A stretch of 64,000 nt of DNA from Glutamicibacter sp. JC586 (GCF_009805585.1 NZ_VHIN01000022.1:62001-126000); one strand, 5' to 3'. Positions 36,566 through 45,881 are shown, numbered from the stretch's first letter. Numbers and translations are program-made. Notes: generated by a model not told the origin, from the letters alone.

Positions 36566-36616
36566 AAGAACTCAGGCCATGAACGCTTCGCGCGTTCATG
36601 GCCTGAGTTCTTTTAT
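36566..36616 (+). terminator. Strong intrinsic terminator of purH
   Basis: A perfect 21-bp stem (36566-36586 with 36592-36612, starting AAGAACTCAGG) closed by a TTCGC loop and followed by TTTT. Confidence 0.93.
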
Positions 36617-36759
36617 GCACCATGGTTATAGAAAGATGGCTTCGCGCGCCAGGCGAATAGCGCAGGTGGCACCCCTCTCCTGAGCAGGTTCGGATCGCGT
36701 GTTGACCCTTCGCCAAACCACTTCAAAGCCGTTGTCGCCCATCTCAATAGCGCCGACGT

Positions 36760-37075
36760 CTAAGGTCGTAGCCAAAGCGTTGTCGACGTGCGCACCGAGG
36801 GATCCTGCGGACTCATATCGAAGGGTCTACTGACAGGTTTCGGTGCCCACTTGCCAGTAGTGGGGTACAGATTGTTCTTGAGTGGGAAAGTAGCAGTAAA
36901 AAGTGCGCAGTGAAATCCCGGTCTGGTCCGCGATGCTTTCAACCGTGGTTGCTTCGATGCACTGTTGGGCAAAGAGTTCCGTTGCCGCGCGAGCTACTTC
37001 AAGTTCGGTAGCAAAGGTTGTGGACCTGCTGGTCAGCGAAGAAGGTCTCTTCATCACCGGTAGCGAAGTCTGCAT
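36760..37075 (-). pseudogene. Frameshifted TetR-type regulator remnant
   Basis: The minus strand encodes a good TetR helix-turn-helix (LEVARAATELFAQQ, then VESIADQTGISLRTFYCYFP) that stops at 82 residues. Homology-like sequence continues in another frame (RPFDMSPQDPSVRTSTTLW), and a third frame stays open down to about 36625. Intact members are near 190 residues, so this is a decayed gene with at least one frameshift. No recognisable ribosome site remains. It was probably a regulator of a lost or nearby exporter. Confidence 0.6.
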
Positions 37076-37132
37076 CGCCGGCGAAAACCACTTCTAAGGA
37101 TCCAATTGAGCAGACCCCTGCTCTAAACACTT

Positions 37133-37170
37133 ATGGCCCGAGGTTCAAGACTTCTTGAAGCTCGGGCCAT
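37133..37170 (-). terminator. Terminator of the PadR/ABC exporter operon
   Basis: The arms ATGGCCCGAGGTTCAAGA (37133-37150) and 37153-37170 pair over 18 positions with one mismatch and a 2-nt loop. It lies 35 bp beyond the stop of the permease on the minus strand. There is no long T run. Confidence 0.65.
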
Positions 37171-37204
37171 GCGCAATTCATCGGGTGGGTTAGTAGCGAT
37201 CCGT

Positions 37205-40114
37205 CTAGGCCAGCGTCCTGTGCCGCAAAACGTGTAGCCGTCCCTTGGTAAGCAACCATGCCATTACAGAACCTATACAGGGGACAACTAGCAGCATGAT
37301 CGTCAACTGCGTCCACGGAATGATTAGTGCCATGTCCCGGAAGAGCAGCTGCAGTGTTCCTGTAGCAACAATGCCAGCCACAATTCCAAACAGCGTGCCG
37401 ATTACGGAGGTCAAAAACAGCTGCGCCGCTGACAGCGACTTGCGTAGCCGTGGGTCCGCGCCGATGCTGGCCAAAACCGAATGGTCTTCGCGTCCATCGG
37501 CCAACGCCAACCCGGCGGTAATACCCGTAGCACTGAAAGTGACCAAGGCGGAAACGCCAACCAGCAGCCACAAAGCGGAGGTCACGTTGGAATTCGGACC
37601 GGTTTCCAGTTTTTCTGGTCCGTAGTTTTCTCCTGCTACCTCACTCAGTGCGGTCAGTAGCGTGTCGTTGACTGCATCACTGGGAACTTCGTTCAGAGAT
37701 AGCAACACCAGTCGCTCATCGTAAGGCATCCCAATTCTTGAAGCAGTCTCCGGCGAAATAACCGCGTAGTAGGGGATGGGTTTGGTCGGTTCTTCAACGG
37801 TGGCCAACAACGGGAAACTGTGTTGGGGACTGAACGAGGTCCGTAGTGAAGACATTTGCTCGGCGGTATCTACCGATTCTTGGGGCTCGGCATTAGCGTC
37901 GTAGGAAATCAACGTTGTTGTCTCATCCGCGTTCAAATACACCGGATTGCTAACTACCGCCCCGCCCGAGGTCAAAGTTTGCAACGCTTCTGGGCTGGCT
38001 TTTCGTCCGAGCAAGGTTTCTAGGGTTTCTTCACCTCCGACAACGATGGTGGGAAGGCTGCTGGAACCAGAATCATTGGCCATGGATCCCCGACACCGCC
38101 AATCTTGCAGATCAATAGGTTTCCCATCGGTAGCTACGAAACATTGATGGCCAACGGGTTCCTTGAGTGCCCACGTCGAACAATCTGGAGAATGCATGAT
38201 TCCATCGATTTCAACGGAGTTTGGATCTAGTCCGGCGCATTCGTTCTGGTCGAAAGCACCCTGGATGGCTGCGGCGCTAGTGCCATCTCCCAAAACCTTG
38301 AGCGCAGCACTCGACAATTCCTCGGCATTGATCTTTCTAGTAGTGAGCGCGTCGGAAGATGCCGTTCCCATAGCGCCGATGGAGCTAGGTGAATACTCAA
38401 AAACCGTCAGCGGCAACGCCATTTGGTTGAGGTTGTAACTCCACTGGTAATTATCGTTCTCAGTATGCGAAGAACTCGACCAGTAGATCAATATGGCACT
38501 AGATAGTGTTGCAGCTGCAAGTACCGCGGCTACGGCGGGGACGGTTCTTCCGGTGTTCCTAGCAGAATCGCGGGTCGCCAAACGTAGTGGAAGCGGAAGC
38601 CAAGCCGATTTTGCAGCCACTAGCCTGAGCAACGGGGCTGTCAGCAAGATGAGTGAGCTGATCAATCCGATACTACTCATAATGACCAAGGCCAGGGCAA
38701 GGTAACTGCGTAGTTCAAAATCGTGAATGATCTCAAACAGGGACAGCGAAGCGGATAACGCCAGCAACAAGAGTGATAGAGCCAGCCAGAATATACCCCG
38801 CCGCAGACTCTTGCGACTGTGATTGCTGGTTGTTCGGCCCGACTTGAGCGCAACATTCAAAGCTTGGTTTGCCACCATACGGGCGGGACCGTAGGCGGAG
38901 AGAACACCGGCGATAAGTGCCAGCAGGACGACTCCAAGCATCAGTGGCCAGGGAATGTGCAGCCAAAGCAGGTTTTCTCCGTTGTGGAGTTTCCAAAGTA
39001 CCCAGGCAATGCCCACGCCCGTGCCCGCCAGCGTACCAGCGATGCCTCCGATCAGGCCTAGCCATAGGCCACTGGCGCTTACCACGGATTTGAGTGTACC
39101 CGCTTCGGCACCTGTTGCCGCAAGCAGGGCAAGATCTTGCTGCTGCTTACGAGTGCCTACCGCGAATGCTGCACCGGCCAGCAGCCCCACTTCCAACATC
39201 GCCAGAGAAGCGATCAAAGCGCCCGTCATGATGAGGTCGAGGCCATTGCCGCTCGGCGCATCCGCGAAGTCCTTCGCTGATGCTCCAACTTGTTCGGCAG
39301 GTGGGGGATTGCGCAGCAGTTCAGCGGAGGTCAGAATTGCTCCGCGTTGGTTCAGTTCGGTTGCCAGCGTCCAAGTGGCAGGTTTCTGCCCGAGAAGGTA
39401 ATACTTGGTTTCATTGGGGCCGAGCACAAAGTTTTCTGGTAGGTCGTTCGCCGCGGCAAAGAACGTAGGAAACGAATCGTTGGAATTGCTATCGCGCACC
39501 ATACCGACCATGGTGAATTCACCGGCATTGGTCGAGAATCGATCGCCTAACTGCAGGTCGAATCGTTGCATGAAGCCTGGGGTTCCGAAAGCTTCCATGT
39601 TGCTGGTGGCTTTGCGCCCTTCAAGCAGCTTGTATTTCCCATCGAAAGCGGGATTAAGGACGTCTCCGATGACCGCGTCGAAACTTAACGTAGCGTGCTC
39701 GCGTTCGGTCGTCAGGCTGATGCTACTCAGGGGCAGCACGTCGTAGTCAGGTAGTACCAGATCTTTGAAATCATCTAGAGTTCCGTTGCGTTGTCCAGAT
39801 TCTGCGTCAGCATCGCTGATAACGCTACTCAAATCACCCTTGGGACTCTGGGAGATACCGGCGAGGTCCGAGTATTGGAGGCTGACGCGACCGGCGGTCT
39901 GGCCAAATTCGTTGGTTATGGTTTCTTCGGTGCTGGGCATCTTGCTGAATCCGGCGACAAGTGCAGCCGAAATCATCATGATGGGCACAGCGATGAGCGC
40001 CGCAATAAGTGTTGAACGGCCACGATGTCTTTTGATATCTCGCCAAGAGATTCGAAGCGCGAGTTTTAGTTGCTGTTTTTTGGCACGATGTTGTGGTTCA
40101 AGGTTCAGTGACAT
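37205..40114 (-). CDS. ABC transporter permease, FtsX type
   Basis: A 969-residue permease with one N-terminal helix (about 37-58), an extracytoplasmic domain (about 70-280), an FtsX core (about 290-420), a pair of helices (about 440-500), a second large outer domain (about 545-840) and a C-terminal FtsX core (about 850-960). It begins 2 bp after the ATPase stop. Together they form an exporter of the antimicrobial-peptide/lipid type. The N-terminal region before the first helix is rich in Lys/Arg, as expected for a cytoplasmic start. The substrate is unknown. Confidence 0.92.
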   Translation of the reverse strand: MSLNLEPQHRAKKQQLKLALRISWRDIKRHRGRSTLIAALIAVPIMMISAALVAGFSKMPSTEETITNEFGQTAGRVSLQYSDLAGISQSPKGDLSSVISDADAESGQRNGTLDDFKDLVLPDYDVLPLSSISLTTEREHATLSFDAVIGDVLNPAFDGKYKLLEGRKATSNMEAFGTPGFMQRFDLQLGDRFSTNAGEFTMVGMVRDSNSNDSFPTFFAAANDLPENFVLGPNETKYYLLGQKPATWTLATELNQRGAILTSAELLRNPPPAEQVGASAKDFADAPSGNGLDLIMTGALIASLAMLEVGLLAGAAFAVGTRKQQQDLALLAATGAEAGTLKSVVSASGLWLGLIGGIAGTLAGTGVGIAWVLWKLHNGENLLWLHIPWPLMLGVVLLALIAGVLSAYGPARMVANQALNVALKSGRTTSNHSRKSLRRGIFWLALSLLLLALSASLSLFEIIHDFELRSYLALALVIMSSIGLISSLILLTAPLLRLVAAKSAWLPLPLRLATRDSARNTGRTVPAVAAVLAAATLSSAILIYWSSSSHTENDNYQWSYNLNQMALPLTVFEYSPSSIGAMGTASSDALTTRKINAEELSSAALKVLGDGTSAAAIQGAFDQNECAGLDPNSVEIDGIMHSPDCSTWALKEPVGHQCFVATDGKPIDLQDWRCRGSMANDSGSSSLPTIVVGGEETLETLLGRKASPEALQTLTSGGAVVSNPVYLNADETTTLISYDANAEPQESVDTAEQMSSLRTSFSPQHSFPLLATVEEPTKPIPYYAVISPETASRIGMPYDERLVLLSLNEVPSDAVNDTLLTALSEVAGENYGPEKLETGPNSNVTSALWLLVGVSALVTFSATGITAGLALADGREDHSVLASIGADPRLRKSLSAAQLFLTSVIGTLFGIVAGIVATGTLQLLFRDMALIIPWTQLTIMLLVVPCIGSVMAWLLTKGRLHVLRHRTLA

Positions 40115-40116
40115 GA

Positions 40117-40842
40117 TTAGTTGGCAGGAAGCTCCAGTAGATCTGTAGGATCATAGGATTGTGCTGCCTGGTCTACGATTCTTCCGTCCTTGAGAAAAAG
40201 TACCCGGTCAGCCCAACCGGCATGTCGGGCTTCATGGGTCACCAAGACAACCGCGCAACCGGCGTCTGCTCGATGACGCAGTACTTCCATGATTCCGTCG
40301 CCGGAGGCCGTATCTAGCGCACCGGTTGGTTCATCGGCCAGAATCAGGCGGCGCTGGCCAACTATGGCACGGGCGATGGCTACCCTTTGACGTTGGCCCC
40401 CTGAGATTTGGTCCATGAATCGGTCCGCCAGTTCGTCGATGCCCACGGAACGCAGTGCGTCCATGGCTTGGCGACGGGCTTTGCGGGACGGCACGCCATC
40501 TAGCTCTCTGGGCAAAGCGACATTTTCTACCGCCGTCAAAGACGGCACAAGATTGAAATCTTGAAAGACGTAGCCGATAGCTCGGCGACGAAGGCGTGCC
40601 AGCTCATTGATGTTCAGCGCACCCAATGGCGTGTTTTCAACGTAGATATCACCGCTGGTGGCTTTCTCTAAACCTCCTGCCAGGGTCAGCAATGATGATT
40701 TGCCGGAACCTGAAGGGCCCATCACTGCAACAAACTCGCCAGCAGACACGTCTAAGTTGATATCTCGTAGAGCACCCACGGAGTTCGCTCCGTTGCCGTA
40801 TGTCATGCAGACTTTGCGTAGCTGTAGGACCTGATCGCTCAT
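40117..40842 (-). CDS. ABC transporter ATP-binding protein
   Basis: A 241-residue complete ATPase of the MacB/LolD type. Walker A is GPSGSGKSS (about 41-49), the Q-loop YVFQDFNLVPS, the signature ISGGQRQR, Walker B LILADEPTGALD and the H-loop VTHEA. It overlaps the upstream PadR gene by 4 bp (ATGA) and is followed by the permease after 2 bp, so the three genes are a tight operon under PadR control. Confidence 0.95.
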   Translation of the reverse strand: MSDQVLQLRKVCMTYGNGANSVGALRDINLDVSAGEFVAVMGPSGSGKSSLLTLAGGLEKATSGDIYVENTPLGALNINELARLRRRAIGYVFQDFNLVPSLTAVENVALPRELDGVPSRKARRQAMDALRSVGIDELADRFMDQISGGQRQRVAIARAIVGQRRLILADEPTGALDTASGDGIMEVLRHRADAGCAVVLVTHEARHAGWADRVLFLKDGRIVDQAAQSYDPTDLLELPAN

Positions 40843-41438
40843 CGCGTCGGCTCCTTCGTCGCATTGGTCGGTTCTGCAGCGTGGGAGGCAGGACTCTTTG
40901 AGGTGCGGAAGCGATGTTTGCGCAGCCAGCCTTCGCAGTGATCAAGCCAGCGGATTTCGGCCTCTGCGCCAAAGACCAGTGAATCCAGCACGAGAATCCA
41001 GGCAACATCTTGCGAGTCATTGGAGTCCGACTTCGCTGCTTCACGGCGCTGCCGGGTATAAGTCTGCAAGTTGCGCATCGAAGCAGTGCGTTGCGCCTGC
41101 AAGAGCATTTCTACATCCACATTGTCTAGGGTCATTGCCAGGGACAACTTGATGGCCAGTTCGTTGCGGGGTGGATTAGTTGCAACAACGGGCGCGGCAA
41201 ACCACTGGGAAACTTCGGCCTTGCCCGACGCGGTGATTCGGTAGACCACGTGACCTTCTCCGTCATCGCCGTCCTTGATGGCCAAGCCATCGCGCTCCAG
41301 CCGGTCAAGGGTCGTGTATACCTGTCCGATATTCAGTGGCCAGGTGGAACCGGTGCGTTCTTCGAATTCGCTGCGTAGCTGGTATCCATACATCGGCTGG
41401 TCGTGTAATAGGGCAAGAAGAGAATGTCGGATAGACAA
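40839..41438 (-). CDS. PadR family transcriptional regulator
   Basis: A 199-residue repressor with the PadR winged helix at the N-terminus (RHSLLALLHDQPMYGYQL, then NIGQVYTTLDRLERDGL) and a C-terminal helical dimerisation region (Vir_C-like). It is the first gene of the operon with the ABC exporter, the usual arrangement in drug- or peptide-sensing exporters, where the inducer releases PadR from its own promoter. Two ATACTGAGTAT sites lie upstream. Confidence 0.92.
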   Translation of the reverse strand: MSIRHSLLALLHDQPMYGYQLRSEFEERTGSTWPLNIGQVYTTLDRLERDGLAIKDGDDGEGHVVYRITASGKAEVSQWFAAPVVATNPPRNELAIKLSLAMTLDNVDVEMLLQAQRTASMRNLQTYTRQRREAAKSDSNDSQDVAWILVLDSLVFGAEAEIRWLDHCEGWLRKHRFRTSKSPASHAAEPTNATKEPTR

Positions 41439-41478
41439 GGGACCTCCGGAAGGTGCGTGGGAGATGCGAAATGATTAC

Positions 41479-41513
41479 ATACTGAGTATACGTTAAATAT
41501 GGATACTGAGTAT
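41479..41513 (-). promoter_or_regulatory. Two PadR operator-like palindromes
   Basis: ATACTGAGTAT occurs twice, at 41479-41489 and 41503-41513, each a perfect palindrome around a central G, spaced 24 bp start to start, about 40-75 bp before the padR ATG. Spacing near two helical turns and the position in the promoter fit an autoregulatory operator. Confidence 0.72.
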
Positions 41514-41560
41514 GCAAATGAACAGCGCATCCACCTCACTCGTTAAAAAGTGGAGAAATA

Positions 41561-41595
41561 TTGTTCAACAACATCTTGCCAAGGTTGTTCAACAA
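41561..41595 (+). promoter_or_regulatory. Two GntR/FadR-type operators before ycsG
   Basis: TTGTTCAACAA occurs at 41561-41571 and 41585-41595; the second extends to GGTTGTTCAACAACC. The half-sites TTGT and ACAA with a 3-nt centre are the usual GntR-FadR pattern. The same 11-mer lies before pxpA at 50046-50056, whose operon ends with a GntR gene. Confidence 0.8.
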
Positions 41596-41626
41596 CCTGT
41601 AATGTCATGTGGGTTACATTGATTCT

Positions 41627-41640
41627 GTGACAGCTGTCAC
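41627..41640. promoter_or_regulatory. Perfect 14-bp palindrome before ycsG
   Basis: GTGACAGCTGTCAC lies 23 bp before the ATG, within or close to the 5' untranslated region. It differs from the TTGTTCAACAA sites and could bind a second regulator. Confidence 0.4.
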
Positions 41641-41663
41641 CACTATCGCATTGGAACGTCATC

Positions 41664-42884
41664 ATGGCACTTCCTGAGTCAAAGACTGAAATGAGCCCCA
41701 AAGCGCGGCGCACCGCCCTGCTAGGCGCTATGTTCTTGATGGCCACCAGCGCCATCGGGCCTGGATTCATTACCCAGACCACCGAATTCACAGTGAAAAT
41801 CGGCGCGGCCTTCGCCTTCGCTATTGTTGTGTCGATCCTCGTCGACATCGCGGTACAGCTGAACGTCTGGCGCGTTATTGGCGTCTCGGGCATGCGCGCT
41901 CAAGAACTTGGCAATAAGGTTCTGCCTGGTGTGGGCTGGTTCTTGGCAGCCCTTGTATTCATCGGGGGCATGGTCTTCAATATCGGCAACATCGCCGGTA
42001 CCGGACTTGGCGTCAACGCGATGCTCGGTGTGGATGCCAAGATCGGCGGAGCGATTTCAGCTGTCGTCGCAATCCTGATTTTCCTGTCCAAGAAAGCCGG
42101 AATGGCTCTGGACCGCATCGTCGTGCTGCTCGGTGCCATCATGATCCTGTTGATGCTTTACGTAGCTATCGTCGCCGCACCACCGGTCGGTGACGCTCTG
42201 CGCAACGTGGTTCTGCCAGAGAAAATCGACTTCCTGATTATCACCACCCTCATCGGTGGCACCGTTGGTGGTTACATCACCTACGCTGGTGCACACCGCA
42301 TGATCGACTCGGGCACCAGCGGTATTGAGCACGTCAAATCAATTTCCAACATCTCGATCTTGGCTATCATCGTCACCGGTGTCATGCGAGTGCTCTTGTT
42401 CCTGGCGATCCTCGGCGTTGTTGCCGGCGGCGTGGTGCTGGCCAGCGATAACAAGGCAGCTGAAGCTTTCGGCCACGCCGCAGGCGATATCGGTATTCGA
42501 GCCTTCGGCATCATCCTGTGGGCTGCGGCTCTGACCAGCGTTATCGGCGCCGCCTACACCTCGGTTTCATTCATCACCAAGCGGACCACCTCAGAACGAA
42601 CCCGCAATTTGATCACGGTCGCCTTCATCGCAGTCTGCGGCATCATCTACCTGTTCCTGGGTAAGGCACCAGCAACCTTGCTGATCTTCGCCGGAGCATT
42701 CAACGGCTTGATCTTGCCTGTCGGTTTCGCAGTTCTACTGTGGGTTGCGTGGCGTCGTCGGGATCTCATGGGTGGCTATAAGTACCCGAAGGTCCTGCTT
42801 CTGGTGGGCGTGCTCGCATGGCTGTTGAGCGTGTTCCTCGGATGGAACTCGTTGGCCGGGCTAGCAGCGCTCTGGCAGGGCTAA
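41664..42884 (+). CDS. ycsG: NRAMP-like transporter of the 5-oxoproline cluster
   Basis: A 406-residue membrane protein with about eleven helices, related to NRAMP transporters. The first helix region GPGFITQTTEFTVKIGAAFAFAI and VFNIGNIAGTGLGVNAML match the YcsG branch rather than classical metal NRAMPs, whose DPGN and MPH motifs are absent. In Bacillus, ycsG lies in the ycsF-ycsG-ycsI-kip cluster now known as 5-oxoprolinase genes, so import of 5-oxoproline or a related amino acid is inferred. It is followed by ycsI after 12 bp. Confidence 0.85.
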   Translation: MALPESKTEMSPKARRTALLGAMFLMATSAIGPGFITQTTEFTVKIGAAFAFAIVVSILVDIAVQLNVWRVIGVSGMRAQELGNKVLPGVGWFLAALVFIGGMVFNIGNIAGTGLGVNAMLGVDAKIGGAISAVVAILIFLSKKAGMALDRIVVLLGAIMILLMLYVAIVAAPPVGDALRNVVLPEKIDFLIITTLIGGTVGGYITYAGAHRMIDSGTSGIEHVKSISNISILAIIVTGVMRVLLFLAILGVVAGGVVLASDNKAAEAFGHAAGDIGIRAFGIILWAAALTSVIGAAYTSVSFITKRTTSERTRNLITVAFIAVCGIIYLFLGKAPATLLIFAGAFNGLILPVGFAVLLWVAWRRRDLMGGYKYPKVLLLVGVLAWLLSVFLGWNSLAGLAALWQG

Positions 42885-42896
42885 GGCAGGTAGACC

Positions 42897-43706
42897 GTGA
42901 GTAACATCAGTGACATGACCGTGGCCGAACGTTCGGCATTATCCCCAAGCCAAGCTCGTGAGTTCTTCCGCGAAGGCCAAGTGCTTCCCACCGCTGGAAT
43001 CAGCGCTGGGTATGCGCAGGCGAACCTCATGATCGTGCCGCGAGCACTAGCGTTTGATGTTCTGCTTTTTGCCCAGCGCAACCCCAAATCCTGCCCGGTG
43101 CTGGGCGTGCTTGAAGCAGGGGAAGTGTCCGGCGAACTACTGGCTGGCGGAGACATCAGAACCGATGTTCCGAAGTACGTGGTCTATGAAAATGGGGTCA
43201 AGGTTGCCGAACCCACCGACCTGACCGAGTATTGGCGCGATGATTTGGTCACCTTCATCATTGGCTGTTCGTTCACCTTTGAGTCAGCCTTGATGGACAA
43301 CGGAATCTCCGTCGCGCACATTGATCAGGGTGTCAATGTGCCCATGTATAAGACCACTGCGCGCAGCACCACTGCTGGGGTGATCTCCGGTCCAATGGTG
43401 GTGTCGATGAGGCCCATACCGGCGTCGCAGGTAGCGGACGCTGTTCGGATTACCTCGCGATATCCAGCGGTGCATGGGGCGCCGGTACATATAGGCAATC
43501 CGGAAGAGCTGGGAATTACTGACCTGTCGAAGCCAGACTTTGGTGACGCGGTGCAAATTCCCGAAGGTAGTATTCCGGTGTTCTGGGCTTGCGGCGTCAC
43601 GCCACAAGCAGCTGTCATGGAGTCGAAACCATCGCTGGCCATCGGGCATGCACCTGGCCACATGCTGATCACCGACATCAAAGATTCGCAATATCAGGTG
43701 CCATAA
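42897..43706 (+). CDS. ycsI: Putative hydro-lyase, DUF1445/YcsI family
   Basis: A 269-residue cytoplasmic protein of the DUF1445 (D-glutamate cyclase/hydro-lyase) family. Typical motifs are GYAQANLMIVP near residue 40, FIIGCSFTFESAL, PMVVSMRP and FWACGVTPQAA. Relatives of this family include enzymes that interconvert D-glutamate and 5-oxo-D-proline, which fits its place beside ycsG and the pxp genes. GTG at 42897 is taken as start; the in-frame ATG at 42915 is an alternative. A bidirectional terminator lies downstream. Confidence 0.87.
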   Translation: MSNISDMTVAERSALSPSQAREFFREGQVLPTAGISAGYAQANLMIVPRALAFDVLLFAQRNPKSCPVLGVLEAGEVSGELLAGGDIRTDVPKYVVYENGVKVAEPTDLTEYWRDDLVTFIIGCSFTFESALMDNGISVAHIDQGVNVPMYKTTARSTTAGVISGPMVVSMRPIPASQVADAVRITSRYPAVHGAPVHIGNPEELGITDLSKPDFGDAVQIPEGSIPVFWACGVTPQAAVMESKPSLAIGHAPGHMLITDIKDSQYQVP

Positions 43707-43711
43707 CAACG

Positions 43712-43757
43712 AAGTGCTGCGGTGTTCATCCCTTCCGGGAAGAACACCGCAGCACTT
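43712..43757. terminator. Bidirectional terminator between ycsI and add
   Basis: A perfect 16-bp stem (43712-43727 with 43742-43757, core GTGCTGCGGTGTTC) with a 14-nt loop, 5 bp after the ycsI stop and 21 bp from the end of the convergent adenosine deaminase gene. Confidence 0.88.
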
Positions 43758-43777
43758 ATTTAAACCGCAATTCTTCT

Positions 43778-44767
43778 CTAGTGTTGGCTAACCCAAGCCT
43801 CTACTTCTGCCAACCGCTCGCTCTTCGAAGAATCGTCAATGAACGAGGATTCAAAAGAATTTCGGGCCAACTGTGCCAATTGCTCGGTGCTGAAATTGAA
43901 AGCCTTCATCAGCGAAGCGAAGTTGGCGTCCATGTACCCGCCGAAATACGCCGGATCATCGGAATGCACCGAAACCTTCAGTCCCGCCTCAAGCATGGAT
44001 GGCAACGGATGATCCGCCATGGTGTCCACCGCACGCAGACGGATGTTTGACAGCGGGCAGACGGTCAGCGGCATCTGTTCTGCAACGAGTCGCTGCACCA
44101 GCTTCTCATCGTCCAAGCAGCGAATGCCGTGGTCCACCCGCTCTACCTTGAGCAGATCCAAAGCCTGCCAAATGTAGTCGGCTGGGCCTTCTTCGCCGGC
44201 GTGGGCGACAACGTGCAAACCACTTTTGCGGGCTAGGTCGAAGACGTCAACAAAGAGTTCTGGTGGGAATCCCAGTTCGGAGGAGTCCAAGCCGATTCCA
44301 TCGATGTCGTGCTTCTGCGCGATCATTAGGCGCAAAAGCTCCAACGCTTCGCTGGCCGGCGCATGGCGCCAGAAGCAGGCGATGAGTTTGTGTGAGATTC
44401 CCCAGCGATCCTGCGCTTCGCTCAATGCGTCACGGATCCCGGCGATGACATCGCGCAGGTCCATGCCGCGCTCCACATGGGCCTGAGGGTCAAAGAACAA
44501 TTCCACGTGGCGCACGCCTGAAGCGTGTGCACGCTGCAAGTAGGCCATGGTGATTTCGTAGAAATCTTCGCGGGTGCGAAGTACCAGCATGTTGGCGTAG
44601 AAGAGATCCAGGAATGACTGCAGGTTGCTGAACTCATACTGTGCCCGCAGCTCGTCGATTGAGCTGTAGGGCAGATCAATTGAATGCTTGGCGGCCAGTG
44701 ACATGATCATCTCGGGTTCCAGGGTTCCTTCGAGATGGATATGTAATTCGGCAACGGGCAAGTTCAC
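43778..44767 (-). CDS. add: Adenosine deaminase
   Basis: A 329-residue zinc enzyme that converts adenosine to inosine in purine salvage. Motifs in order are HIHLEGTLEP (zinc His pair, near residue 9), HAGEE (about 193, zinc His and catalytic Glu two residues on), and SDDPAYFGG (about 272, zinc Asp). Length is normal. It is monocistronic on the minus strand, and sits between the two arms of the 5-oxoproline cluster; a functional link is not obvious. Confidence 0.93.
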   Translation of the reverse strand: MNLPVAELHIHLEGTLEPEMIMSLAAKHSIDLPYSSIDELRAQYEFSNLQSFLDLFYANMLVLRTREDFYEITMAYLQRAHASGVRHVELFFDPQAHVERGMDLRDVIAGIRDALSEAQDRWGISHKLIACFWRHAPASEALELLRLMIAQKHDIDGIGLDSSELGFPPELFVDVFDLARKSGLHVVAHAGEEGPADYIWQALDLLKVERVDHGIRCLDDEKLVQRLVAEQMPLTVCPLSNIRLRAVDTMADHPLPSMLEAGLKVSVHSDDPAYFGGYMDANFASLMKAFNFSTEQLAQLARNSFESSFIDDSSKSERLAEVEAWVSQH

Positions 44768-45151
44768 AGGGCGGAACCTTTCAGCAACGACTATAGGGTG
44801 CGGTCCTTGGTCTAGCCAGGAACGCGCAAGATTGCCTTAAACCATACGCCGACAAGCTAGGTGCAGGCAGGTCGAAATATCAATCGTGCAGCCAACTTGG
44901 CAGGTGAATATCCTTGGATTTTCATCGTGATGACCCATCCGCGAAAAGAACTCATTGCAAGGTGCCGGGGGCGCTAAAAGTGGCGGAATCACAATGAATA
45001 TTTCGACTGTTCGTGCCAGGCCAGTCAGGTCTCATTGGTCAAGCGCAACGACGGTGGATCTGGCGTAGCGAAGTCTGAAGAAGCTCAATGGCCATGTTGT
45101 CGGTGAGACAGAAATCGCAAGACTGACACGGAGGCGCAACCAGCGTTGACG
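44768..45151. other. 384-bp region without a recognisable gene
   Basis: Neither strand shows a gene with a ribosome site and family features; the short readings are broken by stops. No hairpin or repeat stands out. It separates adenosine deaminase from the end of the GntR/pxp operon. Confidence 0.5.
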
Positions 45152-45829
45152 CTATTCGGATGCCTTGTTGATGTGTTCGAGCAACTCTGCTTCAGCCTTG
45201 TCCAAGTACCCGCGCAGGGCCGTGGCTGCTTCATCGCGTTGGCCCTTATTCAGTAGTTCAACCAGGCGGGCATTTTGCTCCACATAGTGCGAGTGGAAAT
45301 CAGGGGCGTCGCTCATTGCGTGGAAGACCAAACGCATTTTGGCCAGCACACGTCCCATGAGCTCTTGGACCAAAGCGCTGTCAGAGGATCGAACCAGCTG
45401 CTGATGGAACGCCTGATTGGCACTAGCCATTCGTGGAATGTCTTTGGCCGCCAAAGCCGCACGAGCTTCGACAATGATCTTGCCCAGCTGCTCCAAATCC
45501 AGTTCTGGACCCCAAGCCAGGCAAGCAGGCTCAATGGTGCGTCGCACCGCATAAATTTCGCGCACATCATCAGCATCGGGAGACGCAACAAAAACCCCGC
45601 GGTTGGGGATTCGGGTGATGATCAGTTCACTGTCGAGCAGGGTGAAGCTTTCACGCAAGGTATTGCGTGAAAGCCCCAATGACTCCGCCAAGGACTGTTC
45701 AGACAGCTTGTCTCCGGGCAACAATTCACCTTCAGCGATGCGAGTGCGCAAAAGGTTCGCGGCCCAAACGCTGCTGTGCGCATGGGGCGCTTTGGCCGGA
45801 AGCTTGGAGACATTGCTGCTGGATTTCAT
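45152..45829 (-). CDS. GntR family regulator, FCD (FadR) subclass
   Basis: A 225-residue one-component regulator. The N-terminal winged helix (about 20-85: GDKLSEQSLAESLGLSRNTLRESFTLL) is followed by an FCD ligand-binding domain (about 90-215) with metal-ligand type histidines (FHQQL, HSHYVEQN). It is the last gene of the pxpA, pxpBC, biotin carboxylase operon (52-bp gap). The palindrome TTGTTCAACAA before pxpA and before ycsG is the predicted binding site, making it the local regulator; the ligand may be 5-oxoproline or a product. Confidence 0.9.
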   Translation of the reverse strand: MKSSSNVSKLPAKAPHAHSSVWAANLLRTRIAEGELLPGDKLSEQSLAESLGLSRNTLRESFTLLDSELIITRIPNRGVFVASPDADDVREIYAVRRTIEPACLAWGPELDLEQLGKIIVEARAALAAKDIPRMASANQAFHQQLVRSSDSALVQELMGRVLAKMRLVFHAMSDAPDFHSHYVEQNARLVELLNKGQRDEAATALRGYLDKAEAELLEHINKASE

Positions 45830-45881
45830 TAGTCCAATTTATCCCAACTCGTTGCCTAAAATAGAACGGGCGGAGGTCCAG

